A stretch of 64,000 nt of DNA from Termitomyces sp. T153 (GCA_018296165.2 JACKQL020000042.1:412451-476450), one strand, 5' to 3'; shown: positions 24,199 to 36,756, numbered from the stretch's first letter. Translations and numbers: made by a program. Notes: generated from the letters alone by a model not told the origin.

Positions 24199-24868
24199 GT
24201 CGAGTAAGTGATGTATAATGTCTTTGTTGATGATGATGGCCATGTTACAGATCTGATTGATTGGGATAATGTAAAAATGTGCTTGCAACAGGGCAGGTAT
24301 GTGAGATATCCTTCATGGATCACTCAAGATTGGAACCCTTCCATGTATGGATATCAAGTACACAGACTGGCATGGTGGGATGCAGACAAGGAGAGTTGTA
24401 CTGAAGAGCACAATGGTCTGGACAATTCTGAACTGGGAGAAGATAATAGGACAGGGAATGAGAATCAACTGTAGGAAGAAGGTAGCACTGTGGGAGAGCA
24501 GGGTAAGGACATTGGCATCCAGGCCTCTCAGTCACTTCCAATTCCCTCATGTGAAGAGTTGTTGGATGATCATCAATAGTTCTCTCAGAGTTCTACAATG
24601 ACTATCTTCAGGCATTCAAAGAGGTGGATCCTGTCAGTGCAAACTATACTTGTAACTCACATATTTACAAAGCAATTGAAATCAGCATTTCATCTGATAT
24701 TAGCAGGGGTGAAATTCTTAATTGATTAATTGAGCACATTTTTGGCTGCAGGCCCACTGGCAACATTTTGTCAATATGGCTTCTTAAAGAGGGTCTTTGT
24801 GTAGGTAAATGGGTGACTCCACTTGAGAGAGAGCCTGAGGAGATTTTTAAGTCAACCACTGTCAATTA
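24199..24868 (+). pseudogene. Aminoglycoside-phosphotransferase-like (APH fold) relic
   Basis: VFVDDDGHVTDLIDWDNV followed by RYPSWITQDWNPSMYGY matches the catalytic metal-binding segment (IDWDN/E type) of fungal APH-family proteins. After a frame change the C-terminal part continues with YLQAFKEVDPVSANYT, SHIYKAIEISISSDISRGEI and LIEHIFG, ending at TAG near 24868. A TGA lies between GEILN and LIEHIFG where Arg (CGA) would fit. The N-terminal half, with the nucleotide-binding lobe, is missing. It is therefore truncated and dead. It marks the left edge of the CpG-poor block. Confidence 0.65.
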
Positions 24869-26025
24869 GACTATGTCCATTATCATGGACTTAGAAGACA
24901 TACTCGCATGAATACAGTAGTGGCGGTATGCAAGAGCATGACCATTGACGTGCGCTACACCTTTTGGTGGATGAGCACCTTGGGGTTTTATCTAGTTAAT
25001 GGTACTGGTCCATAGTTTGTAGCATTTTGTTACTGACCCTTAATCTCATATGGTGGTACTGACAACAGGTAAGCCAGCCAATCGCAAATGCTATGTATTG
25101 AAGAAACTACTGAACAACTTTACGCTCAATTTCCATATCATTTACATCATGCAAGCTTTAGGTAAGAATGATTGACAAATCCAGTCAACTCATCGACAAT
25201 GGACACAAAGTCACCTTTCATTTTAAGCCAAAAATGTGGAGATTGTTCATCTGTTACTTAATAAAATTACTCATTCTTGTAAATTACTGTACCCCTTTCC
25301 TCATCCACATGTCAATTCACTGTCTTTGCCCAATTGCTTCCCTCCCCCTCCAAAAACAAGACACCAATTCCCACTCTAGTCCTTCCCTTCATGTTTTCTC
25401 CTCCCACAGAGGTCAGCAGCATAGGCAGTACTAATAAGTGTATGCAATTATGCTGGGATTTACATCAAGCATGAGGTATGCAATATACAAGCAACCCAAG
25501 AAGTTGTAGATCACACTTGAGACTGGTGACTGGAAGAAGGGGTATAGAAATTTGTGTTATGCTGGATCACATCTTGAGCTGTTAATCAGGTAATGGTGTC
25601 CTGGGCCATTGAATCATTGTAACTGTGATAGATTAGGCTGACTAATGGGCCTTGGAGGCCCATTGTTTTGACAGACAGCAATAGGCCTCAGAGACAACTT
25701 CCTCAAGAGCAAAATAAACTACTCCTGATCTCACATTTGTCTCAGGAAATCTGACCAGTGATCATCCTTTGACACTTCCAGAGATCTGTTCCTACCTCCA
25801 TATCATTCCTACTTCCATATTGTTCCTACCTCCAAATTGTTGCCTACCTCCAGATTGTTGGAAGGACTTGGTGAACTTCAAGTTTATGTCATATTTTTCA
25901 TCATTGCATATCCTTTTATACAATATAATATAGTCATAATAATATTCTTTCAAAAAATATACTACATGTACACAAAAATAGATAAGAATACCAAGATAAC
26001 ATGAACAAAAAATGGAAAATGAGGG
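24869..26025. other. CpG-poor stretch without a recognisable gene
   Basis: I find only short frames and no motif. Three near-repeats of TTCC(T)ACCTCCA(A/T)AT(T)G occur at 25790-25860. It is probably old decayed repeat sequence. Confidence 0.4.
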
Positions 26026-26930
26026 TCAAACAGCGCTGCCTTCAGAGGAGGAAGTAGGATTGTCAGGTGGGCAAATTGGGTAGAATAGAATAAAGGACAA
26101 AATGAAGAAAAAAATACCTAGAGGGACCAAGACAAGCAGCTCAAAAGTTGCTGCAATGGTGATTTCAGCCACAGAAGTGATGGATACATTGACAAAAGTT
26201 GGTATTAAAAAAAGTAGATGAAGTTGGTGTGCTGCCACCACATGTGTTAGATATTCCTGTTCATGGGAAATCACTTTGAATGATTGGAAGAATGAGTATA
26301 GTGAACTCACTTGCATGACAATGGGCTTGATTATGATGAGAGTAATGGGCAAGAGCATCAAAACAACAAAGAGCAACATGGAAAATATGAAGGCAATGCA
26401 CAACATGGCCTGTTCTTGGGGAATTGCAAGTGCACCCCAACTTGCACCCCTACAAGCAATTAAAAATGTCTGAAGTAATCAAAGGATACTCACTCAAATG
26501 CCACAGACTGAGAGACATCAATGGTCAGAAGAGCACAAGTGATAGCAAAGACTTACAACACCAGTGTTATACTTCCAAACCTCCCCCCATTTAGCAAGAG
26601 CTTCAAACTTCCTGTCCTCTGCTATGGCTCCCTTAAAGTCTAATCCTGGCCATGTTCTGACTAAACCTTAGGCAAGGATTTGGATTAGGCTTGTGGACAT
26701 GATTGTAGTAAGTAGAGGGAAGTGGCATAGCCTCAAATATTGGTTGATAACAGTGTAAGCAGTCCTTGTGATGCAGTGCTTTGTCAATAAGGGATGTTCT
26801 CACAGGTCTACAGCACTTTCCTCCACCTCTGCTGTCTCCAGTTGGGATCTGGTGAACAAAAGCTTGGAGAGTCCAGATTTTATCATAGCTAGGACTTGGA
26901 ACATGAGGTAGAAGTAGATATGGGAGTCAA
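26026..26930 (-). pseudogene. Unidentified multi-pass membrane-protein gene, probably decayed
   Basis: On the minus strand an open segment (26026 to about 26470) begins RGASWGALAIPQEQAM and contains two long hydrophobic stretches (about 26325-26406 and 26060-26210). A TTACTTCAG acceptor precedes it and possible GTAAGT and GTGAGT donors lie at about 26495-26560. Upstream, in changing frames, are WPGLDFKGAIAEDRKFEALA with KWGEVWKYNTGV, and ALHHKDCLHCYQPIFEAM. The fragments look protein-like but I cannot name a family. Stops between fragments and the CpG-poor context suggest decay, though extra introns could explain part of it. Confidence 0.4.
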
Positions 26931-27410
26931 TTTGGAAAAAGTCACCATGTGCAATGGTCACAATTTGCAGCTAGTAGCTGTGATGGTACAACATTATTTA
27001 ACAATGATAACTCTAGCTCTAGATCAACAATTGTGAGTCCCCATGCATTCCTAGTTTTTGCCACTAACCTCACCAGTCTTCTAATGTGTCCAAGCATTCT
27101 TCCCACTCTCAAGGCCTCACAGGCATTGACATCAAGCACATCAATGCCATGGGTCCATACATCAAGATGGCATGTCCTTCCTGCATCATAGATGCATGGG
27201 AATTTGACACAGACAGCACTGCATGCAAGCATGGCTGCCCCAGCCTCAAGCCTTGCCACTTTACTCACACCACAGGGGAAATGACAAAGAGTATAAGATA
27301 GAGAATAAACATGTCAAGGTTTGGTAGGCTTGGCACATGATGTTCATTTGTTTCCAATTCCTAATGATTGGCTGCCTCTGATTCCTGATTTCTGTTCTCT
27401 CATATAGTAT
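26931..27410. other. Unidentified stretch with a Cys-rich + frame
   Basis: A 71-codon frame at 27086-27301 (+) reads YIKMACPSCIIDAWEFDTD and then CKHGCPSLKPCHFTH. The cysteine spacing looks like a metal-binding module but it could be a fragment of a mobile element. I assign no function. Confidence 0.25.
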
Positions 27411-29760
27411 TCAAGGCTTCTCAATGCTGCACATGTACATGCTCACCTGCCTCCATTGATTCTTGTACAGCTTTCTGTACCCATGATTGAGGTGCATTAA
27501 CTCCTGCAAGTTCAGAATTATTGTGTTCTTTGATGGTGATGTTGTGGGGGACAGGTATTGAAGGATGAGGATGGCCTTCATGGCTCTTGCAGAATTTGAC
27601 ATGGTATGTTTTGTAGATCTTCCCAGTCTTCCACTCATAACAATAGTAGGCCTTGGTGTTCTGTGCATAGCCCACTAAGATACATTTGATTGACTAGGCA
27701 ATGACCTTTGGATTGTGCTCTGCCAAGATCAGAACAAAAGCTTTACACCCAATCTTGCACATGTACAAGTAGTCTGGGCAATGTTCAGTCCATGCTTCAT
27801 GAGGAGTAATGTCTGACAGGTATTTTGTGAGTGTCTGCTTGCGTAAATGTGATGCAGTTATATAAAACTCATCCCACATGTTAGGTGGGCAGCCTGCAGC
27901 AATTCACATTGCTTGTGCCTTCTCCATGAGAGTGCAATGCATCTGTTCAACTTGGCCAATGTGTGCTGAAGTATATGCCACTCTGAACTGTTGTTCTGAC
28001 CCTTGTAACAGTAGCCATGCCTCCATTTGCCTTCAAGTTCCCCATCATGCCCTGTGCAATACACACCAAGTTTTCCTTGAATCTCATTCTCTTATGCAAT
28101 CTGCCAGACCTTAAGGTGCATAAGAGCATCCCTCTTCTTTCACAGAAGTATAGACCAGTTTTCACTTATGTAGTCATCAACAAGATTCATTATATATCTA
28201 TGACCATTACAAGATATGACAGCCTGCAGTCCCATCAGGTCCACCCAAACAATTTCTAGTTTCTGTGTTGCCTTCCATCTTTTCTTCCATACTTAGGGAC
28301 TGCTTCTGGGTCTGCTTTCCAAGAATGCATGAGTCACATTTTTGAGGTTTGGAGATGTCATATTTAGCCATATCCATGACTGTCTGGTAATTGGTGTGTC
28401 TTAGGCAGCAGTGCCAGGTCTCTAGATTGGTGGTGTAGTCTGTAGCAAAGGCACAATGCTCAGTGAGTGCAGAGTTGAGGAAGATATTGGTTGGGAATGA
28501 GGGGTCCCTGCACATTGATAGCTCAAGTGGATCTGTTGATGATTTTCACAGAAGCATTATTGAAAAATGAGTTCATTCCTAAGTTGGTGGCAAAGGAGCT
28601 GACCAATACTAGGCAAAGTGTTGCATTTGGGATGTAGAGTGTATCTTCTAAGATGATGTTTGCACCCCTTGCAACATGTAGATGTATGTTACCAGTGCCA
28701 ATTGCAGCAACCAACAATCCTCCCAGTCTTTTGACATTTCTTAGTGGGATGGGGTGTAGGATGAGAAAATTATTGTGGCTGTGAGATATGTGTAGCACAG
28801 CCCCAGAGTTGACAAGAAAGGAGTCAAGTCTACAGAAATGAGAGGGGTTTGCCTTTTTTGAGGAGTTGGCAAGATGTCTGTTGCAAGGATATGGTTTGTG
28901 ATTGGCAAGGTGTACTCATCCCAATTCACATTTGTTCTTGGCTCATCAAATGCCATGAATCCTATATATTCCCAGTATTCAGTGGAATGATCAATTGCTG
29001 GGGTGAATTTCTGATTGGAGACCATGTTTGCAAATGCTGCAGTCTTATGTGGCATAGGGAGTTGACTAAGATTGAAGGGATTGATATACCAGAGCTTCCC
29101 ATCAAGTTCAGTAACAGCAACAAAAGATTTTGCCTGAGTAGAGCTGTTAGTTGAGGGGGTATTTGGATTCCTTCTTGAGGCTCTCTGTGCTGCCTGTGCA
29201 TCAGCTACTCATTTCCCAGCCATGCCCCCACCCTTCTGCACACAGAGCAGCTTTGTGTGACCTCAACACAGTCTTCCATGCAAATTGCAGTTTTCACAGC
29301 ACATTGAACCCAGGCTGTGATTGTGGCCAGGTAGATCAGTCTTGTGAGATTTGTTCCCCCCTTTTGTGGTAAGTGCCATGGCATGGGTGGTGTCAACTGC
29401 TTTGGAGTTGATAATATTCTGGGCATTCTCCATGAGTAATTGAATCTCTGCTGGTGTGCACAGCAATGCTTTGGTGCTTTGGCTGAGGAGGATAGAGACT
29501 AAATTTTGGAGTGCCTCAAACAATGGGTTGTTGAGGCTGTTGAGTAGCACAATGCAGGTGAAGAAATCTGCATTGGTCTTACCAATGTTAAAGGCTTGTT
29601 TTACTATGTCTGTGATTTGGCTTGCCATGACTGGCAGTGGTTTGGACTGGGAGCAGTAGGTGGACAGGGCTTTCTGCAAGAGGGCAATTTGCTTCATAGG
29701 TCCCTCCCACTGCATGCAGGTCTTCAGGTCCTCAAAGCAGTGCACCCTTGTCCATGACCA
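27411..29760 (-). pseudogene. Copia-2 gag-integrase remnant
   Basis: The gag part (29745-29263) has a run of copia UBN2-like helices and a residual CENCNLHGRLC knuckle. The pre-integrase motif WHCCLRHTNYQTVMDMAK with KCDSCILGKQ lies at about 28330-28440. Integrase fragments follow to 27694, and 27675-27411 reads GYAQNTKAYYCYEWKTGKIY and KTYHVKF, typical of the region after the copia integrase core. Frame changes and stops separate the parts. The same modules appear, in better shape, in Copia-1. Confidence 0.75.
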
Positions 29761-30240
29761 GGTTGCAATGCTTGACTTTGTCTAGAGCCAATCTCAAGAA
29801 AGTAATTGTAAGATAGTCTTTCTGATTCCAATTGGAGTGGGCACAAAGTTCTATATCTTGGTCAGGGCACTAGAATGTGAGGTCAAAGATGTAGGCATAG
29901 ATAACATCAAGGATTGTGGCATCCTTGAGTTTCTTGGTCCACTGTGTAAAGTTACCATCAGCTCATTTATATTTGTTCCCATCCCATTTGTGGTGGACAA
30001 TGCATCCTGTGATTGACAGGTTAGAGAAATCACTAAGCAGAACAGTGGAGGGGATTTAGGGAATATGGTTTGTTGTCAAGAGTGAGAGATAAGGGAGCAC
30101 AAGAGGCTGCCAAGAGACAAAGAGTTTAAGGTCTGCAACACAATGTGTGTAGACAACAGATCAATAAGATCTTTATTTTGAATCTCAGGTTTAAATGTTT
30201 GACACTTCAGAAAGTTGTTGAGCAGCAATCACCCATAACC

Positions 30241-30473
30241 TGTTAGAATCCAGGTGACAGACCAATCTGTTATATCTATTATATTGACATTAGTTCAATA
30301 CCTCAGTCCAGTAGAAGTGACTGTATTAAGCTGTACCTATTATATCAATGTTAGTTTGATACTATGGTACAGTCAGTAATTTGTGAAGGTATAGTAAGTG
30401 TGAAATACTCACCCTCAGTCCAGTAGAAGTGACTGAGGGTGCTGTCTAGGAGAGTCCAGATATTGATGTGAAA
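30241..30473 (-). repeat. Truncated 5' LTR of Copia-2
   Basis: It starts TGTTAGAATCC after ACCCATAACC, as the Copia-1 LTR does. It contains the repeated phrase CAGTCCAGTAGAAGTGACTG twice. It ends where the gypsy LTR begins. Confidence 0.65.
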
Positions 30474-31355
30474 TGTAAGTTTTGATGCTTTCAATTGATT
30501 GGATCAATGGATCAAACTTTGTTTTCATGGGTCCTTGGAGGCTTAGTTACACACAAGCTCACATAGATGTAACAATAGTATGTATAATTTAAATGGTTTC
30601 TTTGCAAGCTTGAGATGGTCTCATACTCTTGAAAGGGCCCAGATAATATTATTAATAAAACCCAAAACAACTATGAACTTGTAAGCCTAAGAGAACCACT
30701 CCCTAGGGTTTCTCTGAGCCATGATATGTTATTGTCTGCTTCCTTCTCTCCAAATTCCTTCCCTTTTTATAGCTCACTGCTGGTGCATGAACCAGGGTGT
30801 TTTCCATGTGTGCCTGTAGTCTGTACCATGTGGTTTTTCTTGGCCTTGCATCCTCATTAGGCAGCTGGGCTGATATGGTGTGCTTGGTTGGCATTACTCA
30901 GCTTAGTGAGCTCTGCATCCTTCTGCCTGTCTTTCCCTCTTCTCAAACTTCCTCTAGCAGTCTGCACATGATTCATTATGGTGGATAACTTGGGTTTGGG
31001 TGGCCTGGTGTAGGGAACAGTGTGTTATTGAAGTGTAGGGGCAGTATCATTGCAATAGGCACCCATGGCTGTGCTTGGCACTGGTTAGATTTCTAGCCAG
31101 GGCACCAAGCACAGCCATTGATCAGCCATCAACACATAATCAGGCTCAGTTCTCTTGACATCAGAGCTACTGTTCTGCTGGCATCATTGTGGTGCATGTT
31201 TTTGGGCTCATTGGCTTTCTTTATCAGGTATATGCCTTATACCTACAGTTGTCAACATTTTCAAAGCTTACAGTTTTCAGCTTTCTTTGAGTATCTAGGC
31301 TTTTCACATCTTTCTAGTATTTTTTTCTGTCTCATGGTATGAGACAGGCATATCA
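30474..31355 (-). repeat. Left LTR of Gypsy-A (3' LTR by orientation)
   Basis: TGTAAGTTTTGATGC to CAGGCATATCA, 882 bp. Where the right LTR has CG (for example GGCGCCCATAGC, CTCGGCGCC), this copy has CA or TG, so many differences are CpG transitions. Confidence 0.85.
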
Positions 31356-31365
31356 CCTTCTCTGC
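31356..31365 (-). other. Polypurine tract of Gypsy-A
   Basis: Reads GCAGAGAAGG on the minus strand, immediately before the TGATATG start of the 3' LTR. This is the usual place for second-strand priming. Confidence 0.5.
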
Positions 31366-31559
31366 ACTATTTTACTGACTGCCTCCAGTCAGGTCTATAC
31401 ATCCCCAAATGCCATCATTACCCAATCACATTGAAAACTTTGACAAAAGCAAATTTTCTTTCTTTCAACAAAAATGATTTTTTCTTATTTGCTCTCAATC
31501 ACACCCACCATCACATAAATATGTGCTCAAAAAATCCACCTTCTACTCTCAAGTCATGG

Positions 31560-33010
31560 CATTAAACCATGCCACTCCAACTGCCCCTCATAAAACCTCC
31601 TGATCCCACTGCCAAGCTACCTTGTGTTCCTTTGTCTGCTCATCCTAACCCTGCTCAGAGTTCACTTGACAACTTTGGTATACTCAAATGCTCAGTTAAG
31701 CATGATGCTCACCAGCTCATCTTGGTTGTCCTTCAGTTCTCCACATTTGTGCAGGCCATTATTAGCATCTGTGGAGTTGCAAGTGCCTTTTCTGGCTCTA
31801 GGACTGATTGCACCCAATACCTAGGCATGATGCAACTTGTGAATTCTCCCTTTTTCTTTCTTCTTTCTTTCTCTCAATCCTTTTCTTTCTCTACAGCATT
31901 TTTTTTTCCTTCTTCTTTCTTTCTCTCAATCCTTTTCTTTCTCTACAGCATTTTGCCAACTGGGCCAACTTTCCATGCATTGCCAAGCAAAAGGGTCTGT
32001 TTGACAGCCTTTCCACCATACTTTCTAAACTTGATCATGGCACCACCAACAATTCTGCTGATGTGCAGTCCTTCTGAACCTTTGCCAATGCAGTCACTCA
32101 GATTGAAAAGCACCATTGTGAGCTTCAATGCAAATGCAAGGCTGAAGAGCTTTGTCTTTTTCTTCTCTTCCCTCTTCATTATTCCTTATTCCTTGCCCAC
32201 TTTTCAGCACAAGCATCATATTAAGGATCAGAATGTTGGGATGTTAGGTCTGTCTGCCACCCATTCTGGCAAGTGCAAAGCTAATGTAAGTTATAGCTTC
32301 TATGCTCATTGTTTTGACACACTCAACCTCCACCTCTTTCATTTCTGGACCAAACCCAAGGGCAAACCTAAACCCAAAAAGGTTATTAGTTTTCTGGCTT
32401 TAGGTATGCTCCTCTTTTTCATTAATAACTTTGAAGCTTCCTTCTCCCAGCCAATTACAAACCTGGGAGTGATGCCATACTCTTGCTTCTTGGTCAAGTC
32501 AACACTACCCTTGAGGCCCACAAGTCCTCTGACAACATAGCCATGGTTCCTCCTTCCAAATTGCAAAAACAGCAAGACACTGTTGATTCCACTGCCCAAC
32601 AGCAACTCCTTATTCTTGACCTCACTCTGCAAACTTACAAACTTGTTTCTGACCACCTCAATTGTCTGGATAAAGCTGTTGGCTCCCACAACATCAATAA
32701 AAACAGCAACCTTCTCAACTAACTCCAAGTCTTGGCCAATGTAAGATCTTTTGTTAATTCTGCCTGTCCTATCTTATTGACCAGGCCCCCAGATCATCAA
32801 TTCTGACTCCAATGTTGAATTTGTGGCTTCTTCCTCAAAATGTTCCCATTCCCCCATGTCCCCTGTATAAGAGACCTCCACATTGTAAGCATTGGTGTTG
32901 CCTTTGCCTTGGTTAGCATAGCTGTACTCTTAGCTAGCCCTGCTCCCAAACAAATCCCTACATATCTTTATTTTGTAACCCCCAAATCAATGCCACTTAA
33001 CCCCAAAAAT
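31560..33010 (+). pseudogene. Unidentified decayed gene on the + strand inside Gypsy-A
   Basis: Frames on the + strand look protein-like but shift repeatedly. One (31569-31850) has KCSVKHDAHQLILVVLQFS and a hydrophobic stretch, then a likely intron ending TTTCTCTACAG before HFANWANFPCIAKQKGLFDS. A later one (32483-32722) is helical and Gln-rich with TVDSTAQQQLLILDLTLQTY. Near 32880-33010 lies a hydrophobic segment, VSIGVAFALVSIAVLLAS. I do not recognise the family. It is not part of a gypsy polyprotein and reads against it, so it is an insert or captured host sequence. Stops and CpG loss show it is dead. Confidence 0.35.
31861..31964. repeat. 52 bp tandem duplication, pyrimidine-rich
   Basis: The unit with TTTCTCTCAATCC and TTTCTCTACAGCATTTT occurs twice at 52 bp spacing. 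It doubles what looks like an intron polypyrimidine tract and acceptor. Confidence 0.8.
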
Positions 33011-33072
33011 GTGTGACTTAAATAAGCCCTTTTGCTTGTTTTGATTTTGCTAAGTAAAACTTTAATTTTTTA

Positions 33073-36000
33073 TCATTGTTTGTGGCTGTTTTCTGACCCA
33101 CTAATGTCATGGTCTAGAGGCTCATGAAGCCTTACAGAACAAATGACAGATCTGGTATAGTATATCCAGCAGGCTTTTGTAGTTCTTTTCTTAACTCTTT
33201 TAATGTTTCTGAAGTAATCTCTACCCATTGCTCTAGGCTTTGGGATAACTCCAATTGTCTCCAAGCTTTATAAGGGACTACTCTAAAAGCTGCTACTCTG
33301 GTCTGCCAGACTGACCCATCCAGTTCTGCTACAATGTAATTACCTCCTCTGGTTTTGGCAATTACTACCATTGAAACATGGAAATGCAGAAGCATTTTAG
33401 CACTGTGTGAACTCTCTGTGATCATATCCTTGACCAAGACCAAGTCCAAGGGTTTGAAATTGAAGTCTTTGATAGAGTTTTTATGTTCTTCTGCAAACTT
33501 CAAAGCCCATCAGAGTTTGTCTTTGCCAACCCTTTCCCTCATATCCACATGTTGGTGGTGCTTGGCTAAAGCCCTAGCACAATAACCAATCAACTCTTCT
33601 GTAGACAATGGCCCTTCTGGTAATTCTATTAACCAGGTAGCTTCTACTAAGTCTAAGAGTAGAGTTGGATGAGCCCTAGTGACCATGAAGTATGGTGAAC
33701 ATCCAAATATCTGCCAGATAGTCATGCAATCACTCCACATTATATGGAAGAAGAACCAGAACCATTTAGTGCAATCCTCACAAACTTTGAATAAAGCTTG
33801 CCTGACATCCCAGTGTGGCCTTTCAATCTTGCCATTAGCTTGAGAGTTGTATGGAGAGATGACAATGCCTCTGGTTCCATATTTACTTTCTATCCAAGCT
33901 GTGACCTTTTTGAATTGTCCAGCATTGTCAGTGATGATCTCTGCAATGCAGCTCCATCAATAAATCACATCCTCAAACAACCATTGACCAATTGTTTTAT
34001 GGTTTTCTTTGTGCAGAGCACTCCCTTCTATCCATGAAGACAATGCACACCTGCCATGGACAATATACTTACAGCCATTTGAAGCTGGAGTCATGTGCAT
34101 GGTATCAATGTGGATTGTTTGGAAGATAGAGGGTGTGCAGGTCACTGTGGGAGCTCTGTTTACAACTGTCTTCTGATGTATCTGACAGTTGTGACAAGTC
34201 CCAACATACCACTGCACATCCCAATCAATTCCTGGCCACCAAAATCATTTTTGTATTAACATTTTGGTTGCATAAGTTCCTCTATGCCTCAAGGCATCAT
34301 GGTCTGATTTAAGCATGAACATTCATCTATTGATATTGACTACTAGCTTGTTCCTGGCCTCATAATTACACTTGTACAGTCTCCCCTTTGGATCAAAGAA
34401 GAACTGTCTTACATACCTTTTGTACTTGTCTGGGTCCCAACTCTGCAAACTCTCAGATTCTTTGCTTAGGTCTTGTAGCCAGCTTTGTATAATTGGTAAC
34501 AAGTCATCCAACTGTTCACTCTCACCACCTTTCCTATGCTCTAAGCAGGCTTGTAAGTCTGCTTCCTTCTCTTCCTCAGTACCTTCTGTAGGTAACAGAG
34601 GCTGAGAGAGAGATAGTACTGCAGCAGGATCCATTCTGGAGGTCTGCTGCTGACTGAGAACTGCCTTCCTAAGCTCCACTTCTTGAGACCTTGCTTTATC
34701 AAGTTCTTGTTCAAAGTCTGATACTTCAGTGGCTACTGTATGCAGATAGCCACCTCTAGTGTCAATTCAATCAGCAAACTCCTCAAGTGCTAAGGGTTCC
34801 CAATCCTCCAATTCTGGTTCATTGTTGGTTTTGGCTGGATATTCAAAGTGCATAGTTGGGGTTGTGAGGAATTACTGGCATTACTACAGGAGGGAAGAAT
34901 TCCTCCTTGAGCCTACCTCTCTGAGAATCATCCCATGCAAAAGCCTCATTCTGCAGCATCATTAGATGGTGTACTGCCTTCATCTCCTCTGGCCACAAGA
35001 AACCATTACCATGTACTTGGTTAATGATCTCCTTGCACTCGACAGTGTACCTCCCTGTGGGTTTGAAGTCAGGTGGATTTGGGTCCAACTGTGGCATGTC
35101 TGCTAGTAGATCTCCAGTGATGCACCTTTCAATTCTAAACTCAAACTCCTCAGGAGAGGTTCCTAGTACAGGTTTTACCTTTCTAGCAACAGCTTGTATT
35201 TCTTAGAAAATACTTGGGCAGTTTCTCCCACAGCTGCTTCTAACTCTAGGCTTTCCTGCTGTACTAGGATCTACTCTAACTTCTCTGGTATCTGACACAG
35301 CTGCCCATTTAGATAGGCTGACAATGTCTTCTCATCTCTTTTTCCAACACCTCCCTCTGCAGCAAAGGCCTGCAGATACACATCTCTCAACTTCTGGTTC
35401 TTGTATCCACTATTACTTATAGTGTATCCAGTCACCACCACTTCTCCATTCTCCTTTTCTCCAATCATCACTGCTACCTCTCCCTGGTCACTGATCAGAT
35501 CATTCATTGAGATTTAAAATTTTGGATCACTGTCTCCTCCAACACCTACCTTTGGCACTTTCCCTCTTTGAAGAGTGGGCAGGGCTGTCCAGCAACCAGT
35601 ATTAAGATCTCTGATAGTTATGATGTCACTTCCATCTTGAAAATTTTGTATATTGCTTTTTGTCAGTGTGTCAAAAGGACAACCCAGTAAGACAGTATAA
35701 GCTGGCTTGACAAAGATATGCACTTGTAGATATATAGTGAAGCCTTCAGCAAAAGTAAATGGCACATTTTTGGCTAAACCAACTGATGTATTCACTTGAC
35801 TGGCACTCTCCATCCTTAAGCATATGTCTGGGTCACAAGTCAATCCTAAAGAAAGTGCCTCATCTAGTGCCATACAGACTATCTGAGAACCACTATCTAG
35901 AATTGTCTCTACTTGTCCCCTCTGATTGACAATGGGGTTCAAGGATCTCAACACTTGCAAATCTCTTGCCACATATACCACTACTGGCTTTTCTCCTGGA

Positions 36001-36442
36001 GGGATATTTTCCAAGTAAGTGGCTACACAATCTTGATGCACCACTGCATTAGTAGGTAAATCATCCTGTGTCCCATCTGCAATGAAATAGGTTGCCATTG
36101 GTAGGTCATTGACATCTACTTTGTCAGGTGGTTTCTTCTCCCTTACAGTTTGCTGTTGAACTGTTGCCCTTGAGATATTGGGATCCCTAGACTGAGTCCC
36201 TGATTTGAGAGTCAATTTTTGTATCATTGCTTCTCTTAATCCAGGAGCCACATCAAACAGTTCTCCAGTACTGAAAGGTATAGTAGCTTCCCAGAGCCTA
36301 TCAATGGTCCAATCCCACTCCTTTCTTCTTGTTCCTGGTAAGGAACTTTTAACAGTGGCCTCGGCAAGTCTGGTCCCTCATTGAGGACTGGAACCTTTTC
36401 AAAAGGTAGATCCAGTTTTGGTGCAACTCTAGGTGGAATCAC
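33073..36442 (-). pseudogene. Gypsy-A pol: protease and integrase, reverse transcriptase and RNase H deleted
   Basis: Reading down the minus strand: a retropepsin region (36251-35514) with ETILDSGSQIVCM and later VLLGCPFDTL; a linker ending AFAWDDSQRG, EEFFPPVV, IPHNPNY at about 34855, which in this family leads straight into reverse transcriptase. Instead the next segment (about 34840-34323) has EDWEPLALEEFAD, GGYLHTVA and RLYKCNYEARNKLV, which normally follow RNase H. The integrase comes next: zinc-binding remnant TCHNCQIHQK, catalytic IHIDTMHM (34150), GCSPYFMVT and HPTLLLDLVEATWL (33690), and the basic tail to 33132. So about 1.7 kb encoding the polymerase is gone. Only a few stops interrupt the remaining frames. 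Confidence 0.82.
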
Positions 36443-36756
36443 CAGAGTTAGCTTTTCTTTCCAGGGTTTTTCAGGGGGTTGTCTCTGACAATGAGGATAC
36501 TCCTGAATGAGATGCCTCCTTCCTAATTGCCTTCATTGAGTTATTTAAAAATCCTTAGAGGAAGATTTCTGTCCTTCCAGACTAGCTGTGTTCCTTGTGT
36601 TGACCAACACACTGAGCATCTCAGCCATTTTATTGAAACCTTTCTCCAAGTCCCCCAAGCAGTCTGACTCCTTATATTGAATGTGCTCTAGCATGTCATC
36701 CCTTGTGTCTCTAGCAGAGTAGAGTAAGTGACTGTCTCTGGAGGGTCATCTTCTGG

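Larger units (their letters stand above)
27411..30473 (-). mobile_element. Truncated Ty1/copia element (Copia-2), CpG-poor
   Basis: Gag, pre-integrase and integrase parts lie on the minus strand between about 29745 and 27411; reverse transcriptase and the 3' LTR are absent. Its 5' LTR starts at 30241 (TGTTAGAATCC) and is cut at 30473 by the gypsy LTR. Sequence 30221-30240 ends ACCCATAACC, and the better preserved Copia-1 has the same CCCATAACC next to its LTR (46641-46649); this is the likely primer site. The LTR shares CACCCTCAGTC and GACTGAGGGTG motifs with Copia-1. Confidence 0.8.
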
